Part shown: piece by piece, positions 11,266-23,237 of the stretch
Layout: each line of letters begins with the position of its first letter
How positions within the stretch are numbered: the stretch's first letter is position 1
Translations under genes and position numbers: made by a program
Origin: Protula sp. h YS-2021
Lineage: Eukaryota; Annelida; Polychaeta; Sabellida; Serpulidae
DNA: 64,000 nt
Direction: 5' to 3'
Assembly (NCBI GenBank): GCA_949752745.1
Contig: OX457031.1
Span: forward strand, 27,165,882-27,229,881
The notes under the pieces: generated by a model
Told to the model about the DNA's origin: nothing
Seen by the model: the letters and a program-made list of their open reading frames with translations, nothing else
Database searches by the model: none

Positions 11266-12619
11266 ATGCTCGCGCAAAGTAAAAACGCAACAGCAAATTG
11301 AAATCTTTAACACTTGACAAGCCTTTGGCTTGCAAGGTGTTACGAACCTGTGCGAGCAGTCGTTGGTATCATGTTTTTCTTGACAATGATCGGATTTTTT
11401 GTGTCATCTTCTCCACTGGCACTGCGGGCCCCAGGGCCACGAAACTTGGGACTTAGGTAGAACTTGTAAGGCGTAGAGCTTATAAGACGTATTCAATATT
11501 TGTTGTTTGCAATATATTATTCAAGAAATAACCCATTGAAGGAAGTGTTTTTGCATTTTTGAAAATTTTACACAACATGTAAAATTATATTTGCTACAAA
11601 TCTACAAAAGTTCAGTCCAATACAGAGCTTAAAACATCGTTAATTTGAACCAATTTGACAGTCACCTGTGAATTTTCAGTTTTTGGTATCTTGTATGACC
11701 CCCCTCTGGCCTGGATCAAGGCATTGACGGGTCGTGGCATGGACATAATAAGCCTATTGATCCTTCATTGAGGTAAGCAGTGCCATTCTGCAAATAGTAC
11801 TTGTCTCATGGCTTTGTGGCGGAGGCGTAGGGCCCGAACCCTTCGATCCAGAATATCCCACAAGTGTTCAATCGCGTTCATGTCAGAAAAGTATGGGGAC
11901 CATTGTAGGGTCTGGATGTGATCAGCGTGCAGAAGATTGACACAAATTTCAGCCATATGAGGGCGCGCGTTGTCGTGCATGAAAATTGTGTTTTGGTCTT
12001 TTCTGCAGTACGGTATGATTTTACCCATTCCGCCACGAAACCTGTCGACTTCGCGAACGCACGCTTGTGCGAATCGCTCTCCTTGCCTTCTGTACATTTA
12101 ACTGCGGGGTCATTTCGAAACAGCAGAAACCGCGACACGTCACTGAACACCACTCGGCGTGACGAAGCCAGTGACCTCCGATTTCCTAAACGGTTGTTCC
12201 CCAGTCTCTTCTTAGATGTTGTGGCGTTGTTTTATCACATAGGCTTGCGGGGCCTTATTCCACGTTCGCGCAGTCGAATGCGGTTGTTATGCCTCCCAGG
12301 TGTAATTAGTGCTGTTGCCACTGCAGACCGGAAGCGATCGCAGAGGTGCGTCGTTCGAATCGTTTGATCCTGCTCTGGCGTTGTCACCTTTAGTTGGCCC
12401 GGTCATGAGCGGTCTCTTACGGAGCCCGTGTCTTGGTGCCGTTGCTGAAGACGACAAATTGATGATGCCACAACCCTGAACGGTTTGGCGACTGCCTGTA
12501 GTGACATGCCGGTGTGAAGCACACCACTGCTTGCCATCTCTCGTCTTCGCTGTGCCGTGGCATATCGAGATCTTTTTCGTTCGAATCTTATTGATTTGCC
12601 TTTGACTTTGCCTGTATTA
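11266..12619 (-). mobile_element. Tc1/mariner-like transposon, degenerate transposase
   Basis: The minus strand from about 12570 to 11765 translates, across several frameshifts and stops, to Tc1 transposase pieces: MPRHSEDERW at the N-terminus, VTTPEQDQTIRTTHL and PGRHNNRIRLRERGIRPR in the HTH region, VVFSDVSRF at the first catalytic Asp, FMHDNARPH at the second, and NAIEHLWDIL with the third acidic residue. The usual Glu after the first Asp motif is Val. The whole block interrupts the duplicated 5' flank of GT17 copy 3 between 'aaaaaggaggtat' and 'tatttctaac'; units 1 and 2 are uninterrupted there. Ends resemble each other (GCGCAAAGTAAAAACGC and GGCAAAGTCAAAGGCAA) next to TA. Dead. Confidence 0.85.
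11310..11560 (+). mobile_element. TTAACACTTGACAAG repeat, 3'-truncated copy
   Basis: Begins TTTAACACTTGACAAGCC and matches the longer copies at 42916-43480 and 47931-48442, including 'ccacgaaacttgggac' and 'aataacccattgaaggaagt', but lacks the closing TTGTCAAGTGTTTA. It lies inside the block that also holds the Tc1 relic. Confidence 0.75.
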
Positions 12620-13160
12620 TTTCTAACTTAGCACTTCACATTTAGAGGCCGTTTCAAAACACAATTTACATACTTGGTGACCGTTTGGTAATTGAGTAGC
12701 TACTCCAGGGGCTTGTCCAGTTTGGCTGCACTTATTACTCTAACTGGGTTGTCATGGTATCTTAATGAGATCGATAATTCGAAAATTAACGATAACTTAC
12801 GGGTTAACATTATGCTCATTTCCCACGCCTTAATGAATCAATTAATTTCTTCACCCGCCACAAGTAAAACCTCTACAGAAGATCAGCACAATGTTATATT
12901 AAAATGTAGTATAGTGATTTGTTACCTATCATTTCCATGCTGCCATTTTCTGTGGATAACATTAAAAAAAGTGTAAATACAAAGAAAGCCCAACAAACTC
13001 CGAAATCACTCTGGGACTCCAAAGACGAATAGAGACAATTTTAATGTCACAATTATACACCATACTCAAATTTATGTTTTGTTCTCTATTAATTCCACTC
13101 AGATACTCAAAGTAGCCCCCAACAATATCTGAGGGATTTCTGGGAAATTTCTGAGATAAA

Positions 13161-14570
13161 TTGTATTTAAGATCACTAAAAATGATGCACAAAGCAAACA
13201 GTATATTCAAAAAATTAGTTCTCATAGGCACATCGTGCTCGGCTGTGTGTTGTGTGTGTATTTTCATTTTAAGACTTGAGCAGTTGCTAATGTACTCATT
13301 TGTTACAACTAACTATAAGACTGCTTCAGATCAAAAGCTATTGCAATTGACAGAAAAACAAACAAAAAATACACAGCCTTTACTTCATCCCTTTCATGGA
13401 TATAATGTGCAAAAACCAAAAGTATGTGATTTAAACAGTGTGGATAAAAAGGTCAATGAATCAATCAGTAGTGCTATTTGCTTCAAGTATGGAAGTAAGT
13501 TTTCAGAAAATGCCAATCAAGATCAATTGAATTGCTCGTGTAAGTTCGGGTGGCAAGGGAAATTTTGCAGTGTTCCAAATATACTCGCCAAGTCGGATTC
13601 ATTTCATATCTTTGGTAATAAATTAAAACTGAGAAAATCACCAAAAAGGATTATTGACAGCATTACATTTAATATGGAATGGGAACTGTTAGAAGCGAAA
13701 GTGATTGGTCTTTATGAAGTCGTTGATGTGTTTCTTATCTTAGAATCAAATTTTACATTATATGGTACGAAGAAACCGTTAAGATTACTGGAACGCTTAT
13801 CTGAGGGATATCTAAAGGATTATCAGGATAAGATAGTATACGTGTATTTGGATACATTTCCAGAGGAGGGTAAATGGAATGGCTGGGTGGCAGAAGCACA
13901 CCAGAGAAATGCGCTGGCAGAAATTGGATTCAAACAGCTGTTAGGATATAATGATGATGATTTATTCATTAATTTTGATGCAGATGAAATTCTCACACCG
14001 GAAGTGCTTTTGTTCCTCAAATATCACGACAATTATCCAGAACCAATCAGCTTCGTCATACAAAATTCCAAATTTGGCTTCTTTTGGAAACATCCCTTAC
14101 CAAATAAATTAACTGCAGCATGCAGTGTCAGATTTCTCCGCAATGTGCTGCATTTTCATGCACATGATTTAAGAGGGAAAAGATTCTTGCAAAATGAAGA
14201 TGTTTCTCAGAAAAAGCTCTATAACAAACGCCTTCAAAAATACGTGTCCGACGGTGGGGATTTTAATACATGGATTGTTGGAGACAGATGGAATTTTGCA
14301 GGATGGCACTGTTCTTGGTGTCTTTCCCCAGAACGCATCATAACAAAAATGAAATCTGCTATAAATGGAGATTATCCGCGCTGGGGCGATTTTCCTGAAA
14401 AACATGACATCATTTATATTACAGGTCTTATTAGAGCTGGACTGTGGTTTGATAACATCACCAGTGTTGGTGTATCAACAAACAATTCCACAGACAGCTT
14501 TTACGCCCCTGCTTACATGATACGAAACTGGAAAAAGTACGAGCATCTGTTAGACAGAGAATATGTGTGA
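13161..14570 (+). CDS. MGAT3-like: MGAT3-like GT17 glycosyltransferase, copy 3 (intact)
   Basis: A 469-residue uninterrupted frame, collinear with copy 2. It has a shorter, altered N-terminus (MYLRSLKMMHKANS) before the conserved anchor GTSCSAVCCVCIFILRLEQ, then the EGF-like Cys motif with NCSCKFGWQGKFC and the GT17 domain (NMEWELLEAKVIGLYE, FLILESNFT, DDDLFINFDADEILTP, GDRWNFAGWHCSWC). It ends LLDREYV like the others. The predicted role is the same Golgi GlcNAc transfer. Compared with copy 2 it has several replacements in the region facing the putative acceptor (for example SFVIQNSKFGFF in place of SFFMRFSKFGFF), so functional divergence is possible. Start at 13161 or at an internal Met (13182) cannot be settled. 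Its 5' flank is split by the Tc1 insertion, which may have altered its promoter. Confidence 0.9.
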   Translation: MYLRSLKMMHKANSIFKKLVLIGTSCSAVCCVCIFILRLEQLLMYSFVTTNYKTASDQKLLQLTEKQTKNTQPLLHPFHGYNVQKPKVCDLNSVDKKVNESISSAICFKYGSKFSENANQDQLNCSCKFGWQGKFCSVPNILAKSDSFHIFGNKLKLRKSPKRIIDSITFNMEWELLEAKVIGLYEVVDVFLILESNFTLYGTKKPLRLLERLSEGYLKDYQDKIVYVYLDTFPEEGKWNGWVAEAHQRNALAEIGFKQLLGYNDDDLFINFDADEILTPEVLLFLKYHDNYPEPISFVIQNSKFGFFWKHPLPNKLTAACSVRFLRNVLHFHAHDLRGKRFLQNEDVSQKKLYNKRLQKYVSDGGDFNTWIVGDRWNFAGWHCSWCLSPERIITKMKSAINGDYPRWGDFPEKHDIIYITGLIRAGLWFDNITSVGVSTNNSTDSFYAPAYMIRNWKKYEHLLDREYV

Positions 14571-15665
14571 CCATTGTTGTGGATCATGTGGAGAGTTTGT
14601 TGGTGGGGCAGGGACGGAGTTGGGAGCTTGCGAAGCGATGTTTATGTACATAGTGAAGGCCTGAGGAAAGTGCTGATCATGCATCAACAATACCACTGAT
14701 AAATGAGGTTATGAACAGTACTGCACTGAAATTTAATTTTAATGAAATTTAATTAAATATTTGTTAAAGTATATTTCTATCCTTGCTTTGAGTAAAAGGC
14801 ATTGCTTTTAACGCATGTTTCAAATTTGTAAAGAAGTCCAGAAAATGTTCAAAGATGAAAATTTTGGGTAACATCAATTGTTAAGTTAAATGTTCTTTTA
14901 TATTTGCTTCATTGATAACATCAAGTGAATTACTCACCTTGGATAACAATTAAATATATTTTGAATTCCATTGACATAAAATGTAAATTTATATTAAGTT
15001 AAAACGTAGACATGTACTTCTGATTTTCGCTCAATATGAGTACACTAGCGCATAAAATTGAAATATCTTTTTATTCGTTTTACAGTTTTAAGGCCACTGA
15101 GAGTGGAGAATTTGTTTCTTTGCGGTGGGTTAAGCAGGAAAGGAGGGGGGTGATTTTAGATAGGGCGGAAAAATAAAAGGCACCCTCTGAGTCGGCATTG
15201 CACAGAAGTTCATTACATAAATTGCAATAATATTGGATTTGTTTTAAGATTTTAATCATATAGGAATGTTTACAACACCTGTTTATACCACACGAAAAGT
15301 GAAAACTTGTACCTATTTTTGGAGAGGTCGTAAGATTAGCAGGAAGAAGCTATTGGTCAAGCAAAATATATTAAACTAGATTCTCGTCCTCTCTGGTTCA
15401 CCGAAATACACAAGAACTTGAATCTAAGTGATCCGGCCAAATTAGGCCCAAGTTTCGTGAAAAGGGGACGAGAGCGAACCTGGAGGCGATAGAGAACCTA
15501 ACCCAGTCCAACCTTCCTGTGGAGGAAACCGTATTGGGAAGGTCGGTTGGAGTTGGGTAAGATAGACTCTTACACCGGGACCGACGTTGCTTAAATTGGT
15601 TGACGCGACGGTCTTATCTGTCGCTGAAACCTCGAGCCAGTAAAGCCTTTTAAGCGGAGCCAGGG

Positions 15666-15880
15666 TTGTGAGATCGCTTCCGTCTTCCTGTGAGACTGCT
15701 ATCCTCCTCAAGTGAAATTGCTTCCCTCCTCCAGTAAGACTGCTCACCTTCTCTAGTGAAACTGCTGCCTTCCTGTGAGACTGCTGCCCTGCTCTAGTGA
15801 AACTGCTCCCCATCTCCTGTGAGACTACTGCCGTGCTCTAGTGAACCTGCTGCTATCTCCTGTGAGACTGCTGCCCTTCT
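15666..15880 (+). repeat. Pyrimidine-rich minisatellite (unit 3)
   Basis: About ten copies of the same 22-bp unit as at 7527-8315, here ending abruptly at the GATATC block. The Ly6 exons that follow it in units 2 and 4 are missing, which suggests a deletion from the minisatellite to the GATATC block. Confidence 0.85.
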
Positions 15881-16989
15881 GGATATCTTGCCCACCACCC
15901 GCATTTCCGAACAAGATATCCTAGGGTATTTTGCCCCCTGTCTAGGATAATGTGGCTTTATGGAAGTCAAGTTATCCCAGGATAACTTGGCCCTCTGTCA
16001 ATACAAACTAAAAAGAATGTATTTCATATATGCTATTTCTCACTAAAATAAAGCTTCTATCGTGAATATGACGCATAGTACGAAAAGAACAAATAATTAA
16101 AATGCCAGTACTACAAGAGTTTAGATTGTAGTTCTATATTTCACTAATCGGATCTTGATGTTCGATTGTATTTGAAATGTACTCATCCTCTGAATTGCCC
16201 TTATTTGTATCGATTAATGCAATAAAAAGAAACAGAAGTCATAAGTCACAAGCAGTTTCCTGCTTTCTTTAGATTGTTGGTTTATTTGTTTTTTATATAT
16301 GCATCTGTAATCGGAGAACGTAATCCTGCAGACACGGCAATGTTTAGAAAGGGTATTAATTGTTAATCGACAGGAGATAACCAATGACTGAATTTGGTAT
16401 TCAAAGAGTTTTTGTGGCACTACTTTGTGTTGATTTTTTTTATCAGAAGTGCAGCTGATGAAACCTTTTATTGTTGTTCAAATATAGCTACACTTGTATT
16501 TTGGAAGCGGAAAAAGTAATATAGAGGATGAAAAAGTAATATATCAAGGTAGCTATTTTACTTCTCTACCTCCCGGGAATAGTAATATATATTACTAATC
16601 CTGGGGGAAACCCTAAATGGTGAAAGTAAATCATTACACCGGAGCTTTGTAGGTAAGCCACTTATAATTGAGGTCAATATATAGTAGAGAGGGCCAAGAT
16701 ATATCCCAGGAACCCTTTCCCCCTCCCCAATTTTTCTACCAACTGTAATTAAGGTTAAATCAGAAAATATTACCTAATCAAAGGCCAAAAGTTGTGACTG
16801 ACGAAATAATCTTCTACTGAACGAATAACAATTTAGCAAATTGAGCACTTAACGCTAATCAATATTTTTTATAACTGGTGAGATTACAGTTTGTAAAGTT
16901 AATTGCAATCAACTTTAATATTTGCAGTTGTGAAATTTTGCATGAACTATTACAAAACTGGATTGGTGACTAGCAGAACTAAAATAATA

Positions 16990-18170
16990 TTTTTGAAAAA
17001 AGTGGAATCAAGACCTATCGGAAAACTATCGCTTTGGAACAGACCCCTTGGCATGTTTTTTAGGGTTTCCCGGAAATTAGACCACCCGAAGGGCAATTAT
17101 AACCACTACCAAAAGTTGTTTTAGGATACATGTTTACTTCATGTGTAGAAAGTTCACTTCTTTTGTCGAAAGTTCACTTGCTATGCAGAAAGTTTACTGA
17201 GTATTAACCAGAATTGTTTCTGGTGTTTTACCAAAGTCTTAAAAATGTGACAAGGAAAATAACCAGTAAGCAATAAAGCTGTAAACTATTTCGTTTTAGC
17301 ACAGCGGCTAAGGCCGAAGCCTGTTGCACAGGACTGAAAAACACCCTTTTACCACCCAACCCCAGTGTTCTCTTAGTCTCATCACGACTTTTCAGTCTTA
17401 ACTGTTTTTTTCCATTGAAAAGACAAAAAGCAAATATCTTTATTAAATGTGACTAACGACTTCTGTCCTCAACAGATGCCTTGAAACATATGCTGAAATT
17501 ATCTATGTTTAAAAAAGGCGGTTCTCTAAACCAGTTCCCTCTGGCTTGTAATAGATTCTCTAACAACATTTAGGTCTAATTTATCAAGCTAAATTCTGTG
17601 CGATATTGCCAAAATATAATACAAAACATATGTGCATTACTGTGTCACAATACTTGTGCATGTATAAAAAATATATAAATTTAATTTTCAGAGATTGAGC
17701 TTTTAGGGTGTTCTGCTTTTTGAATATACAAGAAAAAACAAGTCAGTAAAAATACTTTACTTTGTCACAAATACAGTCCTCATTACATTTACATTGAAGC
17801 CAGACCATAGGATCGCAGTTTGATTATTTCACTTGTATCTTTGTTACAGATTACAGCACCGCCACTTTTTTTTAATTATGCAGGAAACCATTAAAAAAAA
17901 TAACAATGATTATAACAATACAAATAATAATTGTAATTAATAATTATTAATAATTATAGTGTTATTATTTATAATTAAAATGTTTACAGTTTCATACAGC
18001 AATTTTTCAGATGAATCTGCTTAGTATAATTTTGATGTACACACACAAAAGCTCATGTTATTAGATCGAACACTTAATCGCCTACAGAAGTGATCTGCCC
18101 TCATTAAGAGACTACTAACAGGTTAAGTGGTGTGTGCAGTAACAATCGACAGTCGGGATTAAAACCGAAC
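16990..18170. repeat. Distal spacer block, duplicated at 24540-26220
   Basis: Shared phrases include 'ctctaaaccagt(t/a)ccctctggcttgtaa', 'aagctaaattctgtgc', 'agcaccgccactttttt' and 'cattaagagactactaaca'. No coding signal. The 24540-24680 end contains iterated words (aaggccaccc, aataagaccccccgg) of the kind found in the arms of other small elements in this window. Confidence 0.7.
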
Positions 18171-18431
18171 CTCTCAGGTGACAATGGTATAGTGATTGTC
18201 ATCTATCATTGCAATTTTTCCTGTTGATAGCATTTAAAAAAATGTATAAATAAAAAGAAAACGCAATAAAATTCAAAATCATTCTGTGACTCCAATGACA
18301 ACTATAGAATTTGAATTTCACAATTCTTTAACTAATTCAAGTTTATGTTTCGCATTTTCGAATGATTCAACACAGATACTCAAAGTAGTTTTCTCCGTCC
18401 ACCTCTCCCCTAAAGCATTCAAAACAAATAA

Positions 18432-19996
18432 ATATCATTTACAAAGCAAATAGAATGCTAAGAAAATTAGTTTTCCTTTGCTGGAACTTACTAAAAATCT
18501 ATGGAGAATTAACACATCGTGCTTGGCTATGTTTTGTGTGAGCATTTTCATTTTAGGACTTGAGCAGTTGCTAATATGCTCATTTGTCACAATTAACTAC
18601 AACATAACTGCTGCAGTTAAAAAGCTATTGAAATTTACAGAAAACAAATGGAAAATACACAGCCTTCATTTCATCTATTACATGGATATGATGTGCAAAA
18701 CCCAAAAGTATTTGATTTAAAGAGTGTGGATAAAATGATCAATGAATCAATCAAAAGTGCTTTGTGAAAACAGAATAGGCACATCGTGCTTGGCTGTGTG
18801 CTGTGTGTGTATTTTCATTTCAAGACTTGAGCAGTTGCTAATGTACTCATTTGTCACAATCAGTAAAAGATAACTGCTTCAGATCAAAAGGTATTGCAAT
18901 TGACAGAAAAACTAATGAAAAATACACAGCCTTTACTTTATCGCTTTCATAGATATGATGTGCAAAACCCAAAAGTATATGATTTAAACGCTGTGGATAA
19001 AATGATCAATGACTCAATCAAAAGAGCTATATGCTTCAAGTATGGAAGTAACTTTTCAGAAAATGTCAATCAAGAGCAAATAAATTGCTGTTCTAAGTTC
19101 GGGTGACAAAGGAAATATTGCAGTGTTCCAAATAGTGTCTCAATGTTGTTCCAAATATAAGTCGGATTCGTTTCATATCTTTGGCAATAAATTAAAACTG
19201 AGAAAATTATCAAGAATAATTATTGACAGCATTACATTTAATATGGAATAAGAACGGTTAGATGCAAGGGTGACTGGTCTTTATGAAGCCGTTGATGTGT
19301 TTCTAATTTTGGAATCAATTTCTACATTATATCTTACGAAGAGACCGTCAAGACTGCTGGAATCGAACGTCTCTTTGGCAGAAATTGGATTCAAACAGTT
19401 ATTAGGTACATTGATGACATAATTATTCATTTTGATGCAGACGAAGTGCTTTTGTTCCTCAAACACCACAACATTTATTCATACCCAATCGGCTTCTCTA
19501 TACCCAATCGGCTTCTTTTGGAAACATCAATTACCAGAAAAATTAACTGCAGGATGCAGTGTCAAATTTCTGCGTGGTGTGTTGAATTTCCATGTGCAAG
19601 TCGAAAAAGATTCTTGCAAAATGAAGGTACTTCACTGAAACAGCTCTATAACAAACGCCTTAAAAATACGTGGCCGATGGTGGGAATTTTAATGCATGGA
19701 TTGTTGGAGACAGGTGGAATTTTGCAGGATGGCACTGTTCTTGGTGTCTTTCCCCCAAAACGCATCATAATAAAAATGAAATCTGCTATAAATGGCGATT
19801 ATCCGCGCTGGGGCGATTTTCCTGAAAAACATGACATCATTTATATTACAGGTCTTATTAAAGCCGGGCTATGGTTCGATGACATCACAATCGTTGGCTT
19901 ATCAACGAGCAATTGAACAGATAGGTTTACGCCCTTGTTTAGATCATACGAAACTGAAAAAAGTACGAGCATCTGTTAGATAGAAAGTATGTGTGA
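18432..19996 (+). pseudogene. MGAT3-like: MGAT3-like GT17 glycosyltransferase, copy 4 (degenerate)
   Basis: Aligns with copies 1-3 from the N-terminal anchor to the final KYEHLLDREYV region but in several frames. The anchor/stem segment is present twice: 18476-18750 (NTSCLAMFCVSIFIL, diverged) and 18775-19110 (ataggcacatcgtgcttggctg, closer to the functional copies), implying a partial internal duplication or gene conversion. Further damage includes a stop in the EGF-like motif (TTC GGG TGA at about 19101), deletions in the DDDIFIN region near 19410, a short tandem repeat (tacccaatcggcttct, 19481-19515), and frameshifts through 19520-19990. Conserved stretches such as KSAINGDYPRWGDFPEKHDIIYITGL remain readable. 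Clearly non-functional. Confidence 0.9.
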
Positions 19997-21028
19997 CCAC
20001 TGTTTCGATATGGAGAGTTTGTTTGTGGGGCAGGGGCGGCGTTGAGAACAGGCGGAGCAACGTTTGTATACACAGTAAATTCCTTAAGGATGAGCTGATC
20101 ATGCTTAAACAATAGGACTGATAAATGAGGTGGTGATCAGTATAATGAATCCTCTGAGTCAGCTATTGCAAAGAAGTTCGTTATGTAAATTGCAATAAAA
20201 TCTGATTTGCTTTTATTTGGGATTTTTGTTAACAATATTCGTTTGTATTAAACGAAGAATAAAATTCTTCTGCCTATTTTTGAAAAGATCATGTGATGAT
20301 CAGGAGGAGGACCGTCGGCCAAACAAAATATTTAAAGCTATATTCTCATCCCCTCTGTTTCACCGAATTACAAAAGAACATGAATCTAAGTGAACCCGTC
20401 AAATTCGGTGCACTTTTCGGGATAGGGGCGAGAGATAACCAAAATAGGGTACACAACTTATTCCACGCTAGCCTCCCTGAGGAGGGACCTGTGTTGAGGA
20501 AGGAGTTAATTTAGTAGCCGAGACGTTCCTATCTGTCGTTAATTGAAAGGTTTTTTCATACGGAGGCTGCTAAGTTAACGGCTCCCCTTCTCTAGTGAAA
20601 CAGCCCCTCCATCTGCTCTCCGACTTTTAAGATTCAACTTTTCCGGGAGATACTGGCATATGTGAACCGGTACCATCATACATAGACTAATCTAGTCAGG
20701 TAGTCTCGATGCCATCCTCGCATCACACTTTTTGTACACAGCAAATTGCTTCCACAGGTTGCCGAGACATACGTTCTAAGCCAGCGCTTAAAGCTCGAAC
20801 CGGTAGCGAGGTTCGACTCCGAGCCACTTTGGACAGGAGAATCCGTGATATTATAAAGCAATTATTATTATTATTATTACTATTACCGTCATTATCATTT
20901 ATTATTATTATCATTATTATACATAAATTATTTTTTATCTCTTTTGTTATATAGCTTACTTCAATCATAGTACAAAATTAGACACTGGGTAATACAATGA
21001 AGCAATGGCAAGTTTATCATACACTTTA

Positions 21029-22032
21029 TTAACTGGAATCAGCAAGAAAAAGAAAGTATCTCAATGATATGTTTAGTAAATAGATCAGTAATGAAAACAT
21101 CACAGTGTGTATAAGTCTTGAGCTTCGTTCAGATGAGGCATGGTTACACAAATTTCTATCACACATACACAGTTTCCCTGGCTTTCCTCCTCTTTGAGAA
21201 AGGCAGTAGTTGACAAGACGGACATCGAATTGCATTCGCTCACTACAGGTGCGCGTTATGAGCTCTTTTCCTGAAAAAAGATGTCACTTGTGAAAAATCC
21301 GTTGTCACAAAACAGTTGACCTCTGATGAGATCTAACTCGTGATGTATAAAAACAGAGCGGATGAATATTTTAAAAAGTAGTACATCTCTTTATGATTAC
21401 TATTTTCGCCGAATCTCCAGAGGATCCGCGGAGTAAAAAGGGTGCTATACACAACAGACCGAACCTCTGTTAAGCTTAGCTGCTGGATAACAACGTTGAA
21501 AAATCATTACACACCTGCAGGAATAACTGTAAAGCCAGTTTATTTTGCATTGAAGGCTTTGAAGAAACTGGACACCTTCAATATTTTCTTCCTGGTCAGT
21601 AATACTTCATGTCGAGTAAAACAAGTTAATATCTGCTCATTCTACAGAAAATACAGAACATCTAGAAAATGACAAAGATTGCCTCCAAAGCATTTCAAAT
21701 ATTATCCAAAAATCATTTACAAAATACTTTCTGGTGTCGCAAGCTGTCTATGTCGAAGAATCGATATTAGAAGAATGTCCTCGAGAAAGGTCCCGTAACA
21801 CTTAAGTATTATTGACCAGTAAGAAAAGGTTGAGTTTTATGCATCCGTGATATAGCCTAACTGCACTGTATGGCGCAGTTCACTTTACCATTGCTGTAAA
21901 AGACGAGCTTAACACATCCGCCCGTGTAGCAGTGGATCTTCTCTGGAGTATGTTCCTCCGGCTTGGCAGTGAACGGGTCGGCACAGACGGAATCTCTTGC
22001 GTCTCCGGAACATTCGTAGCAATATATGTCAC
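21029..22032 (-). CDS. Ly6/uPAR (quiver-like) GPI-anchored protein, exons 2-3
   Basis: Two minus-strand exons join in phase. Exon 2 (22032-21889, 144 bp, phase 1-1) follows acceptor gattgcag and ends AATG|GTAAAG; it encodes DIYCYECSGDARDS, CADPF and HCYTGGCVKLVFY. Exon 3 (21270-21029) follows acceptor cttttttcag and encodes KELITRTCSERMQF, VNYCLSQRGG, LCMCDRNLCN, then a hydrophobic tail (VMFSLLIYLLNI) and a stop. The joined product has ten cysteines in the Ly6 order and the closing CxCDxxLCN signature, with a tail suited to GPI attachment. Quiver/sleepless proteins act at the cell surface, for example on ion channels and receptors; a specific role here is unknown. The signal-peptide exon was not found upstream (22.1-26 kb); it may be decayed or outside. 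The gene converges with the GT17 unit. Confidence 0.8.
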
Positions 22033-22721
22033 CTGCAATCGTCATTAAAAGCATTGTATCATATTTGTGTTGGTTTATCTTGCACGAATCCCTTTAACTT
22101 TAAAATGCACAAATGAACAGCCTTTTGAATTGAAAAATCTCTTCAAGCTTATGAAGAAAACTTGGTTCTGAAATTTCCATAGATGATAATTTTTTTTACT
22201 TTATGGCAGTGTTACGTTTGTGGCATTGAAATCATATCGCAAGGAACCGAAAAGCTACATCCCCAGTGTAACATGCTAATTTAGCCCCTGGATATCTTGC
22301 CCCTGCCCCGCCCCGCTCGCTTCCCCGAGCAAGATATCCTACGATATCTTGACGCTCGTAGGATAACTTGGCTCCATGAAAACAGGTTATCTTAGGAGAA
22401 CTTAGCCTTCTGTTAATACAAACTAAAAAGAATGTATTTTATGTATGTTGTTTCTCACTATACTGAAACTTCTACTTTGAATATGATCGACATCGTAATA
22501 AAAGTACAAATAATTAAAATAAAAGTAGCACTAGAGTTCAGATTATAGTCCTTTATTTCACCAACCGGGTCGTAAATGTTCGTTTGTATTTGGAATATAT
22601 CCATCATCTTATTTCTCTTCCTGAGTTTTTTTTCAAAGGTCTCATTGTAGAGACCGGTGTTTTTTACGTAAGCCACTTATAAGAGGGGCCAGTATATCCT
22701 ACAGGGGGAAGATATTCAGGG

Positions 22722-23237
22722 AATTCCGAACAAAAGAGACGACGCTCAAAATGACGACGCTCAAAAAGGTGATGCACGTAACGTCCCTGAGTGCACCATT
22801 GTCGCAATGACCCAGAAAGTTTATTAGGTCCAACTTTCAACCAAAATCTGAAAATTAATTAGCAGAGATATCTAAGAAATATATTGAAATGAAGGCAATT
22901 TGTATTGGGAAATGACTATAATTAGATTTGAAATTAAAGTTATAAACGAAATATAAAAACAATAAGATAGAATAAAAATTTCTTAATTACAATCAGATAA
23001 TAATCCGTGGATTAATGAGCATAGTTCTTGAATCGAAATGGCGAAGAATAGGATTGTGTTCACCATTGTTAGTTCAATAAAACCTATTCAGTAATGTTGT
23101 TACTTAGTGTTTCTTTTGAAAATCCTTTTTAAAATCAGCAACTTAAAAAATATCTCGGGGCCATTTTGTTCGCAGTTGCACTCGGTGCAATTTTGAGCTC
23201 CGCCTTTTTGGCCGTCGCCTTTTTAGGTGGATACCAG
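22722..23237. mobile_element. Inverted-arm element with GACGACGCTCAAAA words
   Basis: The left arm (22722-22775) iterates GACGACGCTCAAAA; the right arm (23185-23225) has related words on the opposite strand (ttttgagctccgcctttttggccgtcgcc). The interior is AT-rich. Units 2 (about 10242) and 3 (about 16700) lack it at the paralogous site near 'gatatatcccaggacc', so it is a unit-4-specific insertion. A clean target duplication was not resolved. Confidence 0.6.

Noticed and set aside
11878..12367. 149-codon + strand frame
   Set aside because: Antisense to the Tc1 transposase remnant.
20780..20830. tRNA gene suggested by a ggttcgactcc B-box
   Set aside because: The arms do not pair into a cloverleaf and no A-box was found at the right distance; the paralog at 8490 has diverged at the same bases.
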